From Paraburkholderia kirstenboschensis (GTDB taxonomy: Bacteria > Pseudomonadota > Gammaproteobacteria > Burkholderiales > Burkholderiaceae), in assembly GCF_904848585.1 (NCBI RefSeq), contig NZ_CAJHCR010000004.1:1-64000 (forward strand): DNA of 64,000 nt, in the 5' to 3' direction. Below are positions 27,272-36,388 of this stretch, one piece after another. Under the pieces are notes generated by a model. It saw nothing but the letters and a program-made list of their open reading frames with translations. It was not told where the DNA came from and searched no databases. A program made the translations under genes and the position numbers. How positions within the stretch are numbered: the stretch's first letter is position 1; every line of letters starts with the position of its first letter.

Positions 27272-28414
27272 TTAATCGAAGAAGCTCTTCACCCTGTCGA
27301 ACCAGCTCTTGCTTTGCGGGCTGTGCCGCGCGCCACCTTCCACCAAAGCTTTCTCGAACTGCTTGAGCAGATCGCGCTGCGGTTCGGTGAGCTTGACCGG
27401 CGTTTCGACCTGGACATGCACGTACAGATCGCCGGCAATGCTTGAACGCAAGCCCTTGATACCCTTGCCGCGCAACCGGAACGTCTTGCCCGACTGCGTG
27501 CCTTCGGGCACCGTGAAGCTCGCGCGGCCCGCGAGTGTGGGCACTTCGATTTCGCCGCCCAACGCCGCCGTGGTGAACGGAATCGGCATCTGGCAATGCA
27601 GATCGTCGCCGTCGCGCTCGAACACCGAATGCTGCTTGATATGAATCTCGACGTACAGATCGCCCGACGGTCCACCGTTGATGCCCGGTTCGCCGTTGCC
27701 GGCCGAACGGATGCGCATGCCGTCGTCGATACCTGCCGGAATCTTCACTTCGAGCGTCTTGGTTTCCTTCACCTTGCCCGCGCCGTGGCAGTGGGCGCAC
27801 GGTTCAGGAATATAGGTGCCGGTGCCGTGACACTTCGGACAGGTTTGCTGGATGCTGAAGAAGCCTTGCGACATCCGCACCGCGCCCGAACCGCTACAGG
27901 TCGGACAAGTTTCCGGCTTGGTGCCGGGCTTCGCGCCCGAACCGTGACAGACTTCGCACGACACCCAGCTCGGCACGCGAATCTGCGTGTCGTACCCATG
28001 CGCCGCTTGTTCAAGCGTGATTTCCATGCTGTAGCGCAGGTCGGCGCCGCGATACACCTGCGGGCCCGCACGTCCGCCGCCGCCCCGCGCCGCGCCGCCT
28101 GCCGCCTGGCCGAAGATGTCGCCGAAAATATCGCCGAACGCATCGGCAAAGCCGCCGAAGCCTTGTGCGCCGGCCCCGCCCATGTTCGGATCGACGCCCG
28201 CGTGACCATACTGGTCATACGCGGCACGCTTTTGCGAGTCCGAGAGCATTTCATAGGCTTCCTTCACCTCCTTGAAATGCTCTTCCGCATCCTTGTTGCC
28301 CGGATTGCGGTCGGGGTGGTGCTTCATCGCCAGCTTGCGATAAGCCTTCTTGATTTCGTCGTCGCTCGCGTTCTTTACGACGCCCAGAACCTCGTAGTAA
28401 TCCCGTTTCGCCAT
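27272..28414 (-). CDS. dnaJ: Chaperone protein DnaJ
   Basis: 380 residues. The J domain has HPD at residues 33-35. A Gly/Phe-rich region ([20 protein letters not shown]) precedes four zinc-finger repeats CxxCxGxG ([32 protein letters not shown]), then the C-terminal substrate-binding domain. It is the Hsp40 partner of DnaK and GrpE. It is 271 bp downstream of dnaK, and the gap contains hairpins. Confidence 0.98.
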   Translation of the reverse strand: MAKRDYYEVLGVVKNASDDEIKKAYRKLAMKHHPDRNPGNKDAEEHFKEVKEAYEMLSDSQKRAAYDQYGHAGVDPNMGGAGAQGFGGFADAFGDIFGDIFGQAAGGAARGGGGRAGPQVYRGADLRYSMEITLEQAAHGYDTQIRVPSWVSCEVCHGSGAKPGTKPETCPTCSGSGAVRMSQGFFSIQQTCPKCHGTGTYIPEPCAHCHGAGKVKETKTLEVKIPAGIDDGMRIRSAGNGEPGINGGPSGDLYVEIHIKQHSVFERDGDDLHCQMPIPFTTAALGGEIEVPTLAGRASFTVPEGTQSGKTFRLRGKGIKGLRSSIAGDLYVHVQVETPVKLTEPQRDLLKQFEKALVEGGARHSPQSKSWFDRVKSFFD

Positions 28415-28685
28415 ATCGGTTCAACGCCCCTCGCGAGAGTGCCGCGCGGTGGCTCCTTTTGAATGCTGGAGTCTCACGACTCGTCCGGTCGCTGTTTCGT
28501 GCCGCCTGAAATGCGGCGCGAAACAACGGCCTCCATAAAACAAATGTGCCCGGAGAGCCTAAAAGGCTCGCCAGGCGTGATAACCGCTCTTGCACGTTGC
28601 CGCGTCATGTTGCCCGCGGTCCCTCGTGCAGCCGGGCCGCACACAGAACCCGTGTGCGGCTTTACGGTCGGAATGCGACCTGGCT
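28415..28685 (-). other. dnaK-dnaJ intergenic region with hairpins
   Basis: No gene. A 9-bp stem GCCGCACAC/GTGTGCGGC (28636-28644 with 28652-28660) and a small GAGCC/GGCTC stem (about 28555-28569) can form in the message between dnaK and dnaJ. No T-run follows on the minus strand, so these look more like processing or stabilising hairpins than terminators. Confidence 0.5.
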
Positions 28686-30644
28686 TTAGTCTTTCTTGAC
28701 TTCCTTGAAGTCGGCGTCGACCACATCGTCCTGCTGCTGGCTCGCGCCACCAGCCGATGCACCCGCGCTCGCGCCCGCCGCGCCTGCTGCCGCAGCTTCG
28801 GCACCTTGCGCAGCCTGCATCTCGGCGTACATCTTCTCGCCCATCTTCTGCGAGGCAGTCGCCACCGCTTCGATTTTGGCTTCGAGTGCGGCCTTGTCGG
28901 TCGAACCGCTCTTCAGCGCTTCTTCGAGGTCCTTCAGCGCGGTTTCGATCTTTTCCTTCTCGCCGGCTTCCAGCTTGTCGCCGTATTCGGTGAGCGCCTT
29001 CTTCGTGCTGTGGACGAGCGCGTCACCCTGGTTGCGGGCGTCGGCCAGCTCACGCAGCTTGTGATCTTCTTCCGCGTTCGCTTCGGCGTCCTTCACCATC
29101 TTCTCGATTTCGGCTTCGGACAGACCCGAGTTCGCCTTGATCGTGATGCGGTTTTCCTTGCCGGTCGCCTTGTCTTTCGCGCCGACGTGCAGAATGCCGT
29201 TCGCGTCGATGTCGAAGCTCACTTCGATCTGCGGCGTGCCGCGCGGTGCCGGCGGAATGCCTTCAAGGTTGAACTCGCCCAGCAGCTTGTTGCCCGCTGC
29301 CATCTCGCGTTCGCCCTGATACACCTTGATCGTCACGGCGCTCTGATTGTCGTCAGCCGTCGAGTAGACCTGCGAATGCTTGGTCGGGATCGTGGTGTTC
29401 TTGTTGATCATCTTCGTCATCACGCCGCCGAGCGTTTCGATGCCGAGCGACAGCGGGGTCACGTCGAGCAGCAGAACGTCCTTGCGGTCGCCAGACAATA
29501 CCTGGCCCTGAATCGCGGCGCCAACGGCCACGGCTTCGTCCGGGTTCACGTCGCGGCGCGGATCCTTGCCGAAGAATTCCTTAACTTTTTCCTGCACCTT
29601 CGGCATGCGGGTCATACCGCCGACCAGAATCACGTCGTCGATTTCGCCGACCTTCACGCCTGCGTCCTTGATAGCGACGCGGCACGGTTCGATCGTGCGT
29701 TCGATCAGTTCTTCAACCAGCGCTTCGAGCTTGGCGCGCGTAATCTTCAGGTTCAAGTGCTTCGGACCCGACGCGTCGGCCGTGATGTACGGCAGGTTGA
29801 TTTCGGTTTGCTGGCTCGACGACAGTTCGATCTTCGCCTTTTCAGCCGATTCCTTCAGGCGCTGCAGCGCGAGCACGTCTTTCGACAGATCGACGCCCTG
29901 CTCTTTCTTGAACTCGCCGATGATGTAGTCGATGATGCGCTGGTCGAAGTCTTCACCGCCCAGGAACGTATCGCCGTTCGTGGACAGCACTTCAAACTGC
30001 TTTTCACCGTCGACGTCGGCGATTTCGATGATCGACACGTCGAATGTACCGCCGCCCAGGTCATACACGGCGATCTTGCGGTCACCCTTCTCGTTCTTGT
30101 CGAGACCGAACGCGAGCGCGGCTGCGGTCGGTTCGTTGATGATGCGCTTGACTTCCAGACCGGCGATGCGGCCCGCGTCCTTGGTTGCCTGACGCTGGCT
30201 GTCGTTGAAGTACGCGGGAACCGTGATCACTGCTTCGGTGACCGGCTCGCCGAGATAGTCTTCAGCGGTCTTCTTCATCTTGCGCAGCACTTCCGCGGAG
30301 ATTTGCGGCGGAGCGAGCTTCTGATCGCGTACTTCGACCCATGCGTCGCCGTTGTCGGCCTTCATGATCTTGTACGGCATCAGGCCGATGTCTTTCTGAA
30401 CTTCCTTCTCTTCGAAGCGGCGGCCGATCAGGCGCTTAACCGCGTACAGCGTGTTCTTCGGGTTCGTGACCGACTGACGCTTGGCAGGCGCGCCGACGAG
30501 AATCTCGCCGTCTTCCATGTAGGCGATGATCGACGGCGTGGTGCGTGCACCTTCCGAGTTCTCGATCACCTTGACCGAATTGCCTTCCATGATCGCCACG
30601 CACGAGTTGGTCGTGCCGAGGTCGATACCGATGATTTTGCCCAT
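28686..30644 (-). CDS. dnaK: Chaperone protein DnaK (Hsp70)
   Basis: 652 residues. [21 protein letters not shown] opens the ATPase domain. [21 protein letters not shown] and [16 protein letters not shown] follow, then the substrate domain and the C-terminal low-complexity tail ending in [15 protein letters not shown] 30644 gives the canonical start; the frame extends further but is not conserved in pattern. A sigma-32-like promoter lies about 95 bp upstream. Confidence 0.99.
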   Translation of the reverse strand: MGKIIGIDLGTTNSCVAIMEGNSVKVIENSEGARTTPSIIAYMEDGEILVGAPAKRQSVTNPKNTLYAVKRLIGRRFEEKEVQKDIGLMPYKIMKADNGDAWVEVRDQKLAPPQISAEVLRKMKKTAEDYLGEPVTEAVITVPAYFNDSQRQATKDAGRIAGLEVKRIINEPTAAALAFGLDKNEKGDRKIAVYDLGGGTFDVSIIEIADVDGEKQFEVLSTNGDTFLGGEDFDQRIIDYIIGEFKKEQGVDLSKDVLALQRLKESAEKAKIELSSSQQTEINLPYITADASGPKHLNLKITRAKLEALVEELIERTIEPCRVAIKDAGVKVGEIDDVILVGGMTRMPKVQEKVKEFFGKDPRRDVNPDEAVAVGAAIQGQVLSGDRKDVLLLDVTPLSLGIETLGGVMTKMINKNTTIPTKHSQVYSTADDNQSAVTIKVYQGEREMAAGNKLLGEFNLEGIPPAPRGTPQIEVSFDIDANGILHVGAKDKATGKENRITIKANSGLSEAEIEKMVKDAEANAEEDHKLRELADARNQGDALVHSTKKALTEYGDKLEAGEKEKIETALKDLEEALKSGSTDKAALEAKIEAVATASQKMGEKMYAEMQAAQGAEAAAAGAAGASAGASAGGASQQQDDVVDADFKEVKKD

Positions 30645-30738
30645 TTTTACTAATCTCCTGACTTTGATCGCTGCGGGAATCGCCCTGTTTGCCGTTCGGC
30701 GGCAAGGCAATCCACCCTGAATTCATACCTGCACTCAA

Positions 30739-30765
30739 CATAAGTGCGTCCGCATCGTTTTCAAG
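30739..30765 (-). promoter_or_regulatory. Candidate sigma-32 promoter upstream of dnaK
   Basis: On the minus strand, CTTGAAA (30765-30759) is a perfect heat-shock -35. It is followed by 14 bp and CTTATG (30744-30739), a partial match to CCCCAT. It would allow dnaK expression independently of grpE. Confidence 0.5.
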
Positions 30766-30796
30766 ACCTCTTTTGCGATGCGGTCTTTAATTTTTT

Positions 30797-31237
30797 TCAA
30801 TCGACCGAACTTTTGCCCGTATTCGCTCCGTCAGCTTGCGCACCGCCAGCGGCATCGGCCGACCGGATCTTCTCGCGCGCTGCGGCAACCGCCGCCTCGA
30901 ACTGCGCCAAGCCGTGCCAGCCGGTTGCCCGACCCAGCCGTTTGCCGCGATGAAAGAAGAACCACGTCGGCACGCCATGAAGCATGAAACGCCGGCCAAG
31001 TTCGCGGTGCTCGTAGACATTGCTGTGGAACCACCGCAGACCGAGCGCGCGGATTGCGTCCGGCTGCGCGAGCATGGCCTTCTTGGCGATCTCGCAGTTA
31101 AAGCAGTCGAGTCCCCAGAAGAACACCACCGCGAGTTGGTCACCCGCTTCGGCGAGGCCGGCGTCGAACGATTCGGCGCTCAGCTCCTGCACGTCAAACG
31201 CCGAGAACGCGGTTGCGTCGACGGGAATATTGGCCAT
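30797..31237 (-). CDS. Thioredoxin-like protein between grpE and dnaK
   Basis: 146 residues with a thioredoxin fold. An active-site-like WGLDCFNC holds Cys45 and Cys48. Then comes the cis-Pro segment HGVPTWFFFHRGKRLGRATGW. The CFNC dipeptide differs from the usual CGPC. No signal peptide is present, so it is probably cytoplasmic. Its placement between grpE and dnaK suggests a redox function tied to heat shock; that is inference. The tail after about residue 125 is low complexity. Confidence 0.85.
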   Translation of the reverse strand: MANIPVDATAFSAFDVQELSAESFDAGLAEAGDQLAVVFFWGLDCFNCEIAKKAMLAQPDAIRALGLRWFHSNVYEHRELGRRFMLHGVPTWFFFHRGKRLGRATGWHGLAQFEAAVAAAREKIRSADAAGGAQADGANTGKSSVD

Positions 31238-31328
31238 GACGGTGTTTACCTGGTGTCTACCGGCTGTCTACAGCCCAACGCGGACTAAGCGCGGACGAAA
31301 CCCAAACGGAATACGGAGCAAACCGGCG

Positions 31329-31913
31329 TTACTTCGGCGCGGCGACAGTGACGAGCGCCGGGCGCAGCACGCGATCCGCGATCACGAAGCCCTTTTGCAG
31401 CACGGCGACCACCGTGTTCGGCTCCTGGTCGGCCGGCACCATGGAGATAGCCTGATGGCGGTGCGGGTCGAACTTCTCGCCCACCGGATTCAGCGCGACG
31501 ACGCGGCCTTTCTCCAGCGCGCCCGTGAGCTGACGCAGCGTGAGCTCGACGCCTTCGCGCACTTTCTGAAGATCGTCGGTCGAGTGAGCGACGGCCGCTT
31601 CCAGGCTGTCGATCACCGGCAGCAGATGCTCCGCGAAGCTCTCGATTGCAAACTTATGCGCCTTGGCTACATCTTCTTGCGCGCGGCGGCGCACGTTTTC
31701 CGTCTCGGCCTTCGCGCGCAGGAAGCTTTCCTGCAATTCGGCGATCTTCGCCTGCGCTTCGGCCAATGCGGCTTCGGCGCCCGTTGCCGGCGTGTCCGTG
31801 GCGACGCTCGCAGCGGCTTCCTGCTCGGGAGTGACCGCCTCGGCGGCCTGGCGCGCGGTTTCGTCCGCGGGCGTGGGATTCTGGCTCGTCGGGTTCTCTT
31901 GCGTGTTTTCCAT
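31329..31913 (-). CDS. grpE: Nucleotide exchange factor GrpE
   Basis: 194 residues. A disordered N-terminus ([18 protein letters not shown]) is followed by a long coiled coil ([31 protein letters not shown]) and the C-terminal beta domain ([36 protein letters not shown]). It releases ADP from DnaK. ATG 31913 is chosen; upstream codons in the same frame run through the promoter region. A near-consensus sigma-32 promoter lies 124 bp before the start. Confidence 0.96.
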   Translation of the reverse strand: MENTQENPTSQNPTPADETARQAAEAVTPEQEAAASVATDTPATGAEAALAEAQAKIAELQESFLRAKAETENVRRRAQEDVAKAHKFAIESFAEHLLPVIDSLEAAVAHSTDDLQKVREGVELTLRQLTGALEKGRVVALNPVGEKFDPHRHQAISMVPADQEPNTVVAVLQKGFVIADRVLRPALVTVAAPK

Positions 31914-32292
31914 GTCGCTGAAAGTCGTTAAAAAATTAAAAGCCAACGGCAGCAACGGCGCATGACACTGCCGCGATTTGTGCGTTGCAAAATCGCGACA
32001 ATCATCCAGGCGCGCTACCACGTATCGAAACGGCAGGTGGGGCCGCAAACGCGCGTTTTCAAGCGCCTTCGCCGAAAATTTCAAACCTGCGACGGCCGGC
32101 GGAAATGCGCGGTTACAACCATGGATGCGCTGCGATCAGATTCAGATTGAGCGCGGCGTGCAAGTGACCTATGCTCCAGTTACGCGGCGGAAAAACAGCG
32201 TTAACCCTAATCTGACATAAACCTTTCCGCCATTTTGCAATTTCCACCTGGCTAGCTCGTTTCTTTTCCGCACCATCCCAAAAGGGGGTACC
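31914..32292. other. Divergent region between grpE and the 53-codon exported-protein gene
   Basis: No gene is seen. The region holds the grpE heat-shock promoter. No CIRCE inverted repeat (TTAGCACTC-N9-GAGTGCTAA) is visible, although hrcA lies in the cluster. Confidence 0.55.
32037..32063 (-). promoter_or_regulatory. Sigma-32 promoter of grpE
   Basis: On the minus strand, CTTGAAA (32063-32057), a 14-bp spacer and CCCCAC (32042-32037). It matches the sigma-32 consensus CTTGAAA-N11-16-CCCCATNT at all but one key position. Transcription would start about 115 bp before the grpE ATG. Confidence 0.8.
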
Positions 32293-32454
32293 GTGAAACT
32301 GACCTTTGCAATCTCGGTGGTCGCACTGGTACTCGTTGCGGGCACCACGACCATCTGTATGTCTGGGGCGGTCAACGATCACACAACCGAATACGGCGGC
32401 GTGAACGCGACCATGGAACAACTGTTCAATCCCCACCTGAAAATCTGTCGATAG
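32293..32454 (+). CDS. Small exported protein, unknown function
   Basis: 53 codons: GTG start 32293, TAG 32452-32454. A strong GGGGG ribosome site lies 4-8 nt upstream. The N-terminus KLTFAISVVALVLVAGTTT is a typical signal peptide or membrane anchor. The mature part has two Cys (ICMSG and KICR), so a disulfide is possible. Its end overlaps the 3' end of hslR on the other strand by 29 bp. No family recognised. The signal peptide plus ribosome site are the main support. Confidence 0.6.
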   Translation: MKLTFAISVVALVLVAGTTTICMSGAVNDHTTEYGGVNATMEQLFNPHLKICR

Positions 32455-32833
32455 TCCGGCGGTCGCGCTTGGTCGGGCGGCCGTGCAATGCCTCGGCCGG
32501 CTCGCGATAGGTCTTGCGGCGCTCGTGCTCTGCCTGGCGCTTTTGCCGGCTCTCGTCCGTTTCCGCGTAAAGCGTCTGTGCGACGCTTGCTGGACCGCGC
32601 ACATCGCATACGCCCAGCACCTGCACCTGCCATACGAACCGCTCGATTTCGATCTCGACGAGATCGCCGACCCGCACGTCCTTGGCCGGCTTCACGTCGG
32701 CCCCGCCTATACGCACACGACCCTTCTCGACCGCGTCCGCGGCAAGCGAGCGCGTCTTGAAGAAGCGCGCTGCCCAGAGCCATTTGTCGATGCGCAGCTT
32801 CGCGCCCGGTTCCGTCGAAATCCGGTAGTTCAT
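32426..32833 (-). CDS. hslR: RNA-binding heat-shock protein Hsp15 (S4 domain)
   Basis: 135 residues. The S4 domain (LRIDKWLWAARFFKTRSLAADAVEKGRVRIGG) lies at about residues 13-45, followed by a basic C-terminal tail (KRQAEHERRKTYREPAEALHGRP). Hsp15 homologues bind free 50S subunits carrying nascent chains and help recycle stalled ribosomes. It lies 8 bp after hemH in the hrcA-hemH-hslR order. The open frame reaches further upstream, but that part overlaps hemH. Confidence 0.9.
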   Translation of the reverse strand: MNYRISTEPGAKLRIDKWLWAARFFKTRSLAADAVEKGRVRIGGADVKPAKDVRVGDLVEIEIERFVWQVQVLGVCDVRGPASVAQTLYAETDESRQKRQAEHERRKTYREPAEALHGRPTKRDRRTIDRFSGGD

Positions 32834-32841
32834 GATTATGC

Positions 32842-33912
32842 TCAGGCCGGTGTGTGATGCGGTACGGGAACCGCCTGGACCGGCCACCCTTGCAGGTTCT
32901 GCGCGACGATTTCGCCAAGCGCGGCAATCCACGCCTGCGACGCGTTCACGCAAGGAATGCGATGAAACTCCTTGCCGCCCGCATGCAGGAACTCGTCGCG
33001 CACTTCCATGCCGATCTCCTCGATTGTCTCGAGACAGTCGGCGGTGAAGCCGGGACAAAAAACATCAGCACGCCGCACGCCCGCTGCCCCGAGTTCCTTC
33101 AGCGTGGGTGCCGTGTACGGCTGCAACCACTCTGCTTTGCCGAAGCGCGACTGGAACGTGATGCGGCACTCCACCGGCGTCAGGCCGAGCGCTTGCATCA
33201 GCAGCGCGCCGGTCGTCTGGCACTGCTCGTGGTACGGATCGCCGAGATCGAGCGTGCGCTTGGGCACGCCATGAAAACTGAGAACGAGCTTGTCGCCGGC
33301 CGCGAAATCCGGCCGACCATGGAGATGCCAATACTGGTGCACTTGCGCCGCGAGCGCTGAAATGTACGCGGGATGATCGGCGTACTGGCGCACCGTGCGG
33401 ATCTCGGGCTGGTTACGCATGCGCTTGAGCGCGGAGAACGCGTCGTCGAAAGCGGTCGCCGTGGTCGACGACGAGTATTGCGGATACATCGGCACCAGCA
33501 GCACCCGTTCGGCACCGGCGAGCTTCAGCTGATTGAGCATGGCCGGGATGCCGGGCGTGCCGTAGCGCATTGCGTACTCGACGAGCACCGTGTAGTCATT
33601 CAATTGCAGCAGGTGGCGCAAACCTTCCACCTGCTTTTCCGTATAGACGCGCAGCGGCGAGCCTTCGGGCATCCACACGGCCGCATATTTCTTCGCGGAC
33701 GCGCGGCCCCGGAACGGCAGGATCAGAAGCCGCAGAATGATTTGCCATAGCAGCGCCGGAATTTCGACCACGCGAGGATCGGACAGGAACTGCGCGAGAT
33801 AGCGGCGAACCGCACGAGGCGTTGGCGCGTCGGGCGTGCCGAGATTGATCAGCAACACCGCAACGCGGTGCGACGTGGCGTTCTGCGAGGGCCGCTCGAG
33901 GTCGAAGCGCAT
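32842..33912 (-). CDS. hemH: Ferrochelatase
   Basis: 356 residues. Motifs are [34 protein letters not shown], and [23 protein letters not shown] with the metal-binding His. [15 protein letters not shown] and [19 protein letters not shown] contain the active-site Glu. It inserts Fe(II) into protoporphyrin IX to make haem. It lies between hrcA and hslR on the same strand. Confidence 0.97.
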   Translation of the reverse strand: MRFDLERPSQNATSHRVAVLLINLGTPDAPTPRAVRRYLAQFLSDPRVVEIPALLWQIILRLLILPFRGRASAKKYAAVWMPEGSPLRVYTEKQVEGLRHLLQLNDYTVLVEYAMRYGTPGIPAMLNQLKLAGAERVLLVPMYPQYSSSTTATAFDDAFSALKRMRNQPEIRTVRQYADHPAYISALAAQVHQYWHLHGRPDFAAGDKLVLSFHGVPKRTLDLGDPYHEQCQTTGALLMQALGLTPVECRITFQSRFGKAEWLQPYTAPTLKELGAAGVRRADVFCPGFTADCLETIEEIGMEVRDEFLHAGGKEFHRIPCVNASQAWIAALGEIVAQNLQGWPVQAVPVPHHTPA

Positions 33913-34079
33913 AGGCAGCAGGAGTAACCGCTCAAGGCGGGAAGTGGAACCAGGTGGAATTCATTATAGCGGCGCGCCTCGTGGCCGCGCGCCCTAAGGA
34001 CCCCTGGCCGTTCGGCCAATTGGCAGGCGGCGCGCGCTCGCGCATCATGTGCTGGACAAACCGCCGCAGCGGTGACGCG

Positions 34080-35099
34080 CTACTGCTGACTGAGCGTCAG
34101 CGAGAGCAGTCTCGCGGTGATGTCCACGATCGGGATCACGCGGTTGTAGGCCATTCGTGTAGGCCCGATCACGCCCAGTGTGCCGACGATCTTGCCATTC
34201 ACTTCGTACGGCGCGGTGACGACGCTCATTTCCTCGATAGGTACGAGGTTCGACTCGCCGCCTATGAAGATCTGCACGCCGGCCGCATGACTCGATACAT
34301 CCAGCAACTGAAGGAGACTGGTCTTTTGGTCGAACACATCGAACAGCTTGCGCAGGCGCGCCATGTCCGAGGAAAGATCCGCGACCTCGAGCAGATTGCG
34401 CTCGCCCGAAATCAGCACGGTCTCGCCGGTGTCCGATTCGTCGGTGCTCGCGGTGACGGCCGCGTGCATGAGCGTGGTCATGTCGCCGCGCAACTGGTCG
34501 ATCTCTTCGCGCAGGCGGCGGCGCACTTCGTCGAAAGAAAGACCGGCGAAGTGAGCGTTGATGTAGTTGGACGCTTCCACCAGTTCGGACGGCGAGAAGT
34601 CGCGCTGGGTCGCCATCATGCGGTTCTGCACGTCGCCTTCGGGCGTGACGATGATCAGCAGAATGCGCTTGTCGGACAGGCGCATGAATTCGATCTGCTT
34701 GAACACGTGGCTGCGCCGCGGCGTGAGCACGACACCGGCAAACTGCGACAGATTCGAGAGCACGCTCGCCGCCGCGGCGACGATTTTCTGCGGCTCACCG
34801 GCCTGCAGCGTAGTCTTGACGGTACGCGTGACCGCCTCTTCGTCTGCGGCCGACTCGACAGTCAACATTGTGTCGACGAAAAGCCGGTAGCCGCGCGGCG
34901 TAGGAATGCGTCCAGCCGAGGTATGCGGGCTGATCACAAGGCCCAGATCCTCGAGATCCGACATGACGTTGCGGATGGTCGCCGGGCTCAGCTCCAGGCC
35001 GGAATAGCGCGACAACGTGCGCGAGCCGACCGGCTGACCTTCGGCAATGTAGCGCTCGATCAGAGTTTTCAGGAGGGTTTGTGCGCGAGGATCTAGCAT
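34080..35099 (-). CDS. hrcA: Heat-inducible transcription repressor HrcA
   Basis: 339 residues. The winged-helix N-terminus ([38 protein letters not shown]) and [17 protein letters not shown] are diagnostic, followed by the GAF-like HrcA domain ending in [14 protein letters not shown]. It represses groE/dnaK-type operons through CIRCE elements. No CIRCE site is seen here, so its target is probably elsewhere (groESL). ATG 35099 has a TAAAAT box 7 nt upstream and no ribosome site. Confidence 0.95.
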   Translation of the reverse strand: MLDPRAQTLLKTLIERYIAEGQPVGSRTLSRYSGLELSPATIRNVMSDLEDLGLVISPHTSAGRIPTPRGYRLFVDTMLTVESAADEEAVTRTVKTTLQAGEPQKIVAAAASVLSNLSQFAGVVLTPRRSHVFKQIEFMRLSDKRILLIIVTPEGDVQNRMMATQRDFSPSELVEASNYINAHFAGLSFDEVRRRLREEIDQLRGDMTTLMHAAVTASTDESDTGETVLISGERNLLEVADLSSDMARLRKLFDVFDQKTSLLQLLDVSSHAAGVQIFIGGESNLVPIEEMSVVTAPYEVNGKIVGTLGVIGPTRMAYNRVIPIVDITARLLSLTLSQQ

Positions 35100-35417
35100 G
35101 ACGGAAAATTTTAGCTCAATGGTGCGACTACCGCGAGCGCTAACGGCGCCCAACACCGGCGGAATTACCGCCGCTCGCCAGGACCGGCGCTTGCGGCGGC
35201 TTCAGGGCTTGGTGCCGCGTTCGATCCGGTGCCCCGCCCGCCCTGTTGTCGACGGCCCCGCCCGCAGCGCGCCGTTGCATTCTGCACGGCGAGCATGTCA
35301 TCAAGGCTTCACCATTCTAACGATAATCCCTAACTGCGCTGGCGGCCCGCCCGTGCCGGCGGGCCGCCGGGTCCGCGTGCGGTTCTTTTCGGGTGCTACC
35401 TATGGTGTAATGCCGGC
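35100..35417. other. Divergent hrcA-nadK region
   Basis: No gene. A perfect 11-bp stem GGCGGCCCGCC/GGCGGGCCGCC (35341-35351 with 35358-35368, 6-nt loop) lies 50 bp before nadK. TGTAAT at 35406-35411 lies 6 nt before the nadK ATG. TAAAAT is 7 nt before the hrcA ATG on the other strand. Confidence 0.5.
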
Positions 35418-36320
35418 ATGCAAGTAACCAGCCAGTTCAAGACCGTGGCGCTCGTCGGGCGCAACAACACGCCGGGCATTCGTGAGCCCCTGACCGCGCT
35501 CGCCTCCTGCATCTCGAAGCGCGGCTTCGAAGTCGTTTTCGAAGCCGACACCGCAGCGGAAATCGGCGTCACCGAGTATCCGGCGCTGCGTCCCGCGGAG
35601 ATCGGCGCGCGTGCCGACGTGGCGATCGTGCTGGGCGGCGACGGCACGATGCTGGGCATCGGGCGGCAACTGGCGCCTTACCGCACACCGCTCATCGGCA
35701 TCAACCACGGCCGGCTGGGCTTCATTACCGACATCCCGATCTCCGACATGAGCGAGATCGTGCCGCAAATGCTGGCGGGCAACTTCGAACGCGAAGAGCG
35801 CGTGCTGCTGGAGGCGCGGATCATGCGCCAGGGCAATCCGATCTATCACGCGCTCGCCTTCAACGACGTGGTGGTCAATCGCAGCGGCTTCTCCGGCATG
35901 GCGGAACTGCACGTTTCCGTGGACGGCCGGTTCATGTACAACCAGCGCTCGGACGGCCTGATCGTCGCCACGCCTACCGGCTCGACGGCTTACGCGCTGT
36001 CGTCGCAAGGGCCGATTCTGCATCCGCAATTACAGGGCATCGTACTCGTGCCGATCGCGCCACACGCGCTGTCGAACCGGCCCATCGTGTTGCCGGACGA
36101 CTCGAAGGTCAGTATCCAGATCGTTTCCGGGCGCGAGGTCAACGTCAATTTCGATATGCAGTCGTTCACGTCGCTCGAATTGGGCGACGCGATCGAAGTG
36201 CGCCGCTCGCGTCATACGGTGCCTATGCTGCATCCGGTTGGCTACAGCTATTTCGCGACGCTGCGCAAGAAGCTGCACTGGAACGAATACCCGTCGCACG
36301 AAGAAGACGGCAAGCTCTGA
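35418..36320 (+). CDS. nadK: NAD kinase
   Basis: 300 residues. The catalytic GGDGT lies at residues 73-77. [11 protein letters not shown] follows, then the second core domain with [20 protein letters not shown] and the NAD-binding [13 protein letters not shown]. It phosphorylates NAD to NADP. The usual partner recN follows 68 bp downstream on the same strand. No Shine-Dalgarno is visible before the ATG. Confidence 0.97.
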   Translation: MQVTSQFKTVALVGRNNTPGIREPLTALASCISKRGFEVVFEADTAAEIGVTEYPALRPAEIGARADVAIVLGGDGTMLGIGRQLAPYRTPLIGINHGRLGFITDIPISDMSEIVPQMLAGNFEREERVLLEARIMRQGNPIYHALAFNDVVVNRSGFSGMAELHVSVDGRFMYNQRSDGLIVATPTGSTAYALSSQGPILHPQLQGIVLVPIAPHALSNRPIVLPDDSKVSIQIVSGREVNVNFDMQSFTSLELGDAIEVRRSRHTVPMLHPVGYSYFATLRKKLHWNEYPSHEEDGKL

Positions 36321-36388
36321 CCGGCGGAGAATGCCGGGATATAAGCGCCGCTAGAGAAACCCGAATACCAGGCTCACAGACCATCTCC

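Noticed and set aside
28590..30653. 687-codon plus-strand open frame
   Set aside because: It is the antisense shadow of dnaK, produced by GC-rich codon bias.
31914..35417. CIRCE operator for HrcA
   Set aside because: No TTAGCACTC-N9-GAGTGCTAA-like inverted repeat was found near grpE, dnaK or hrcA.
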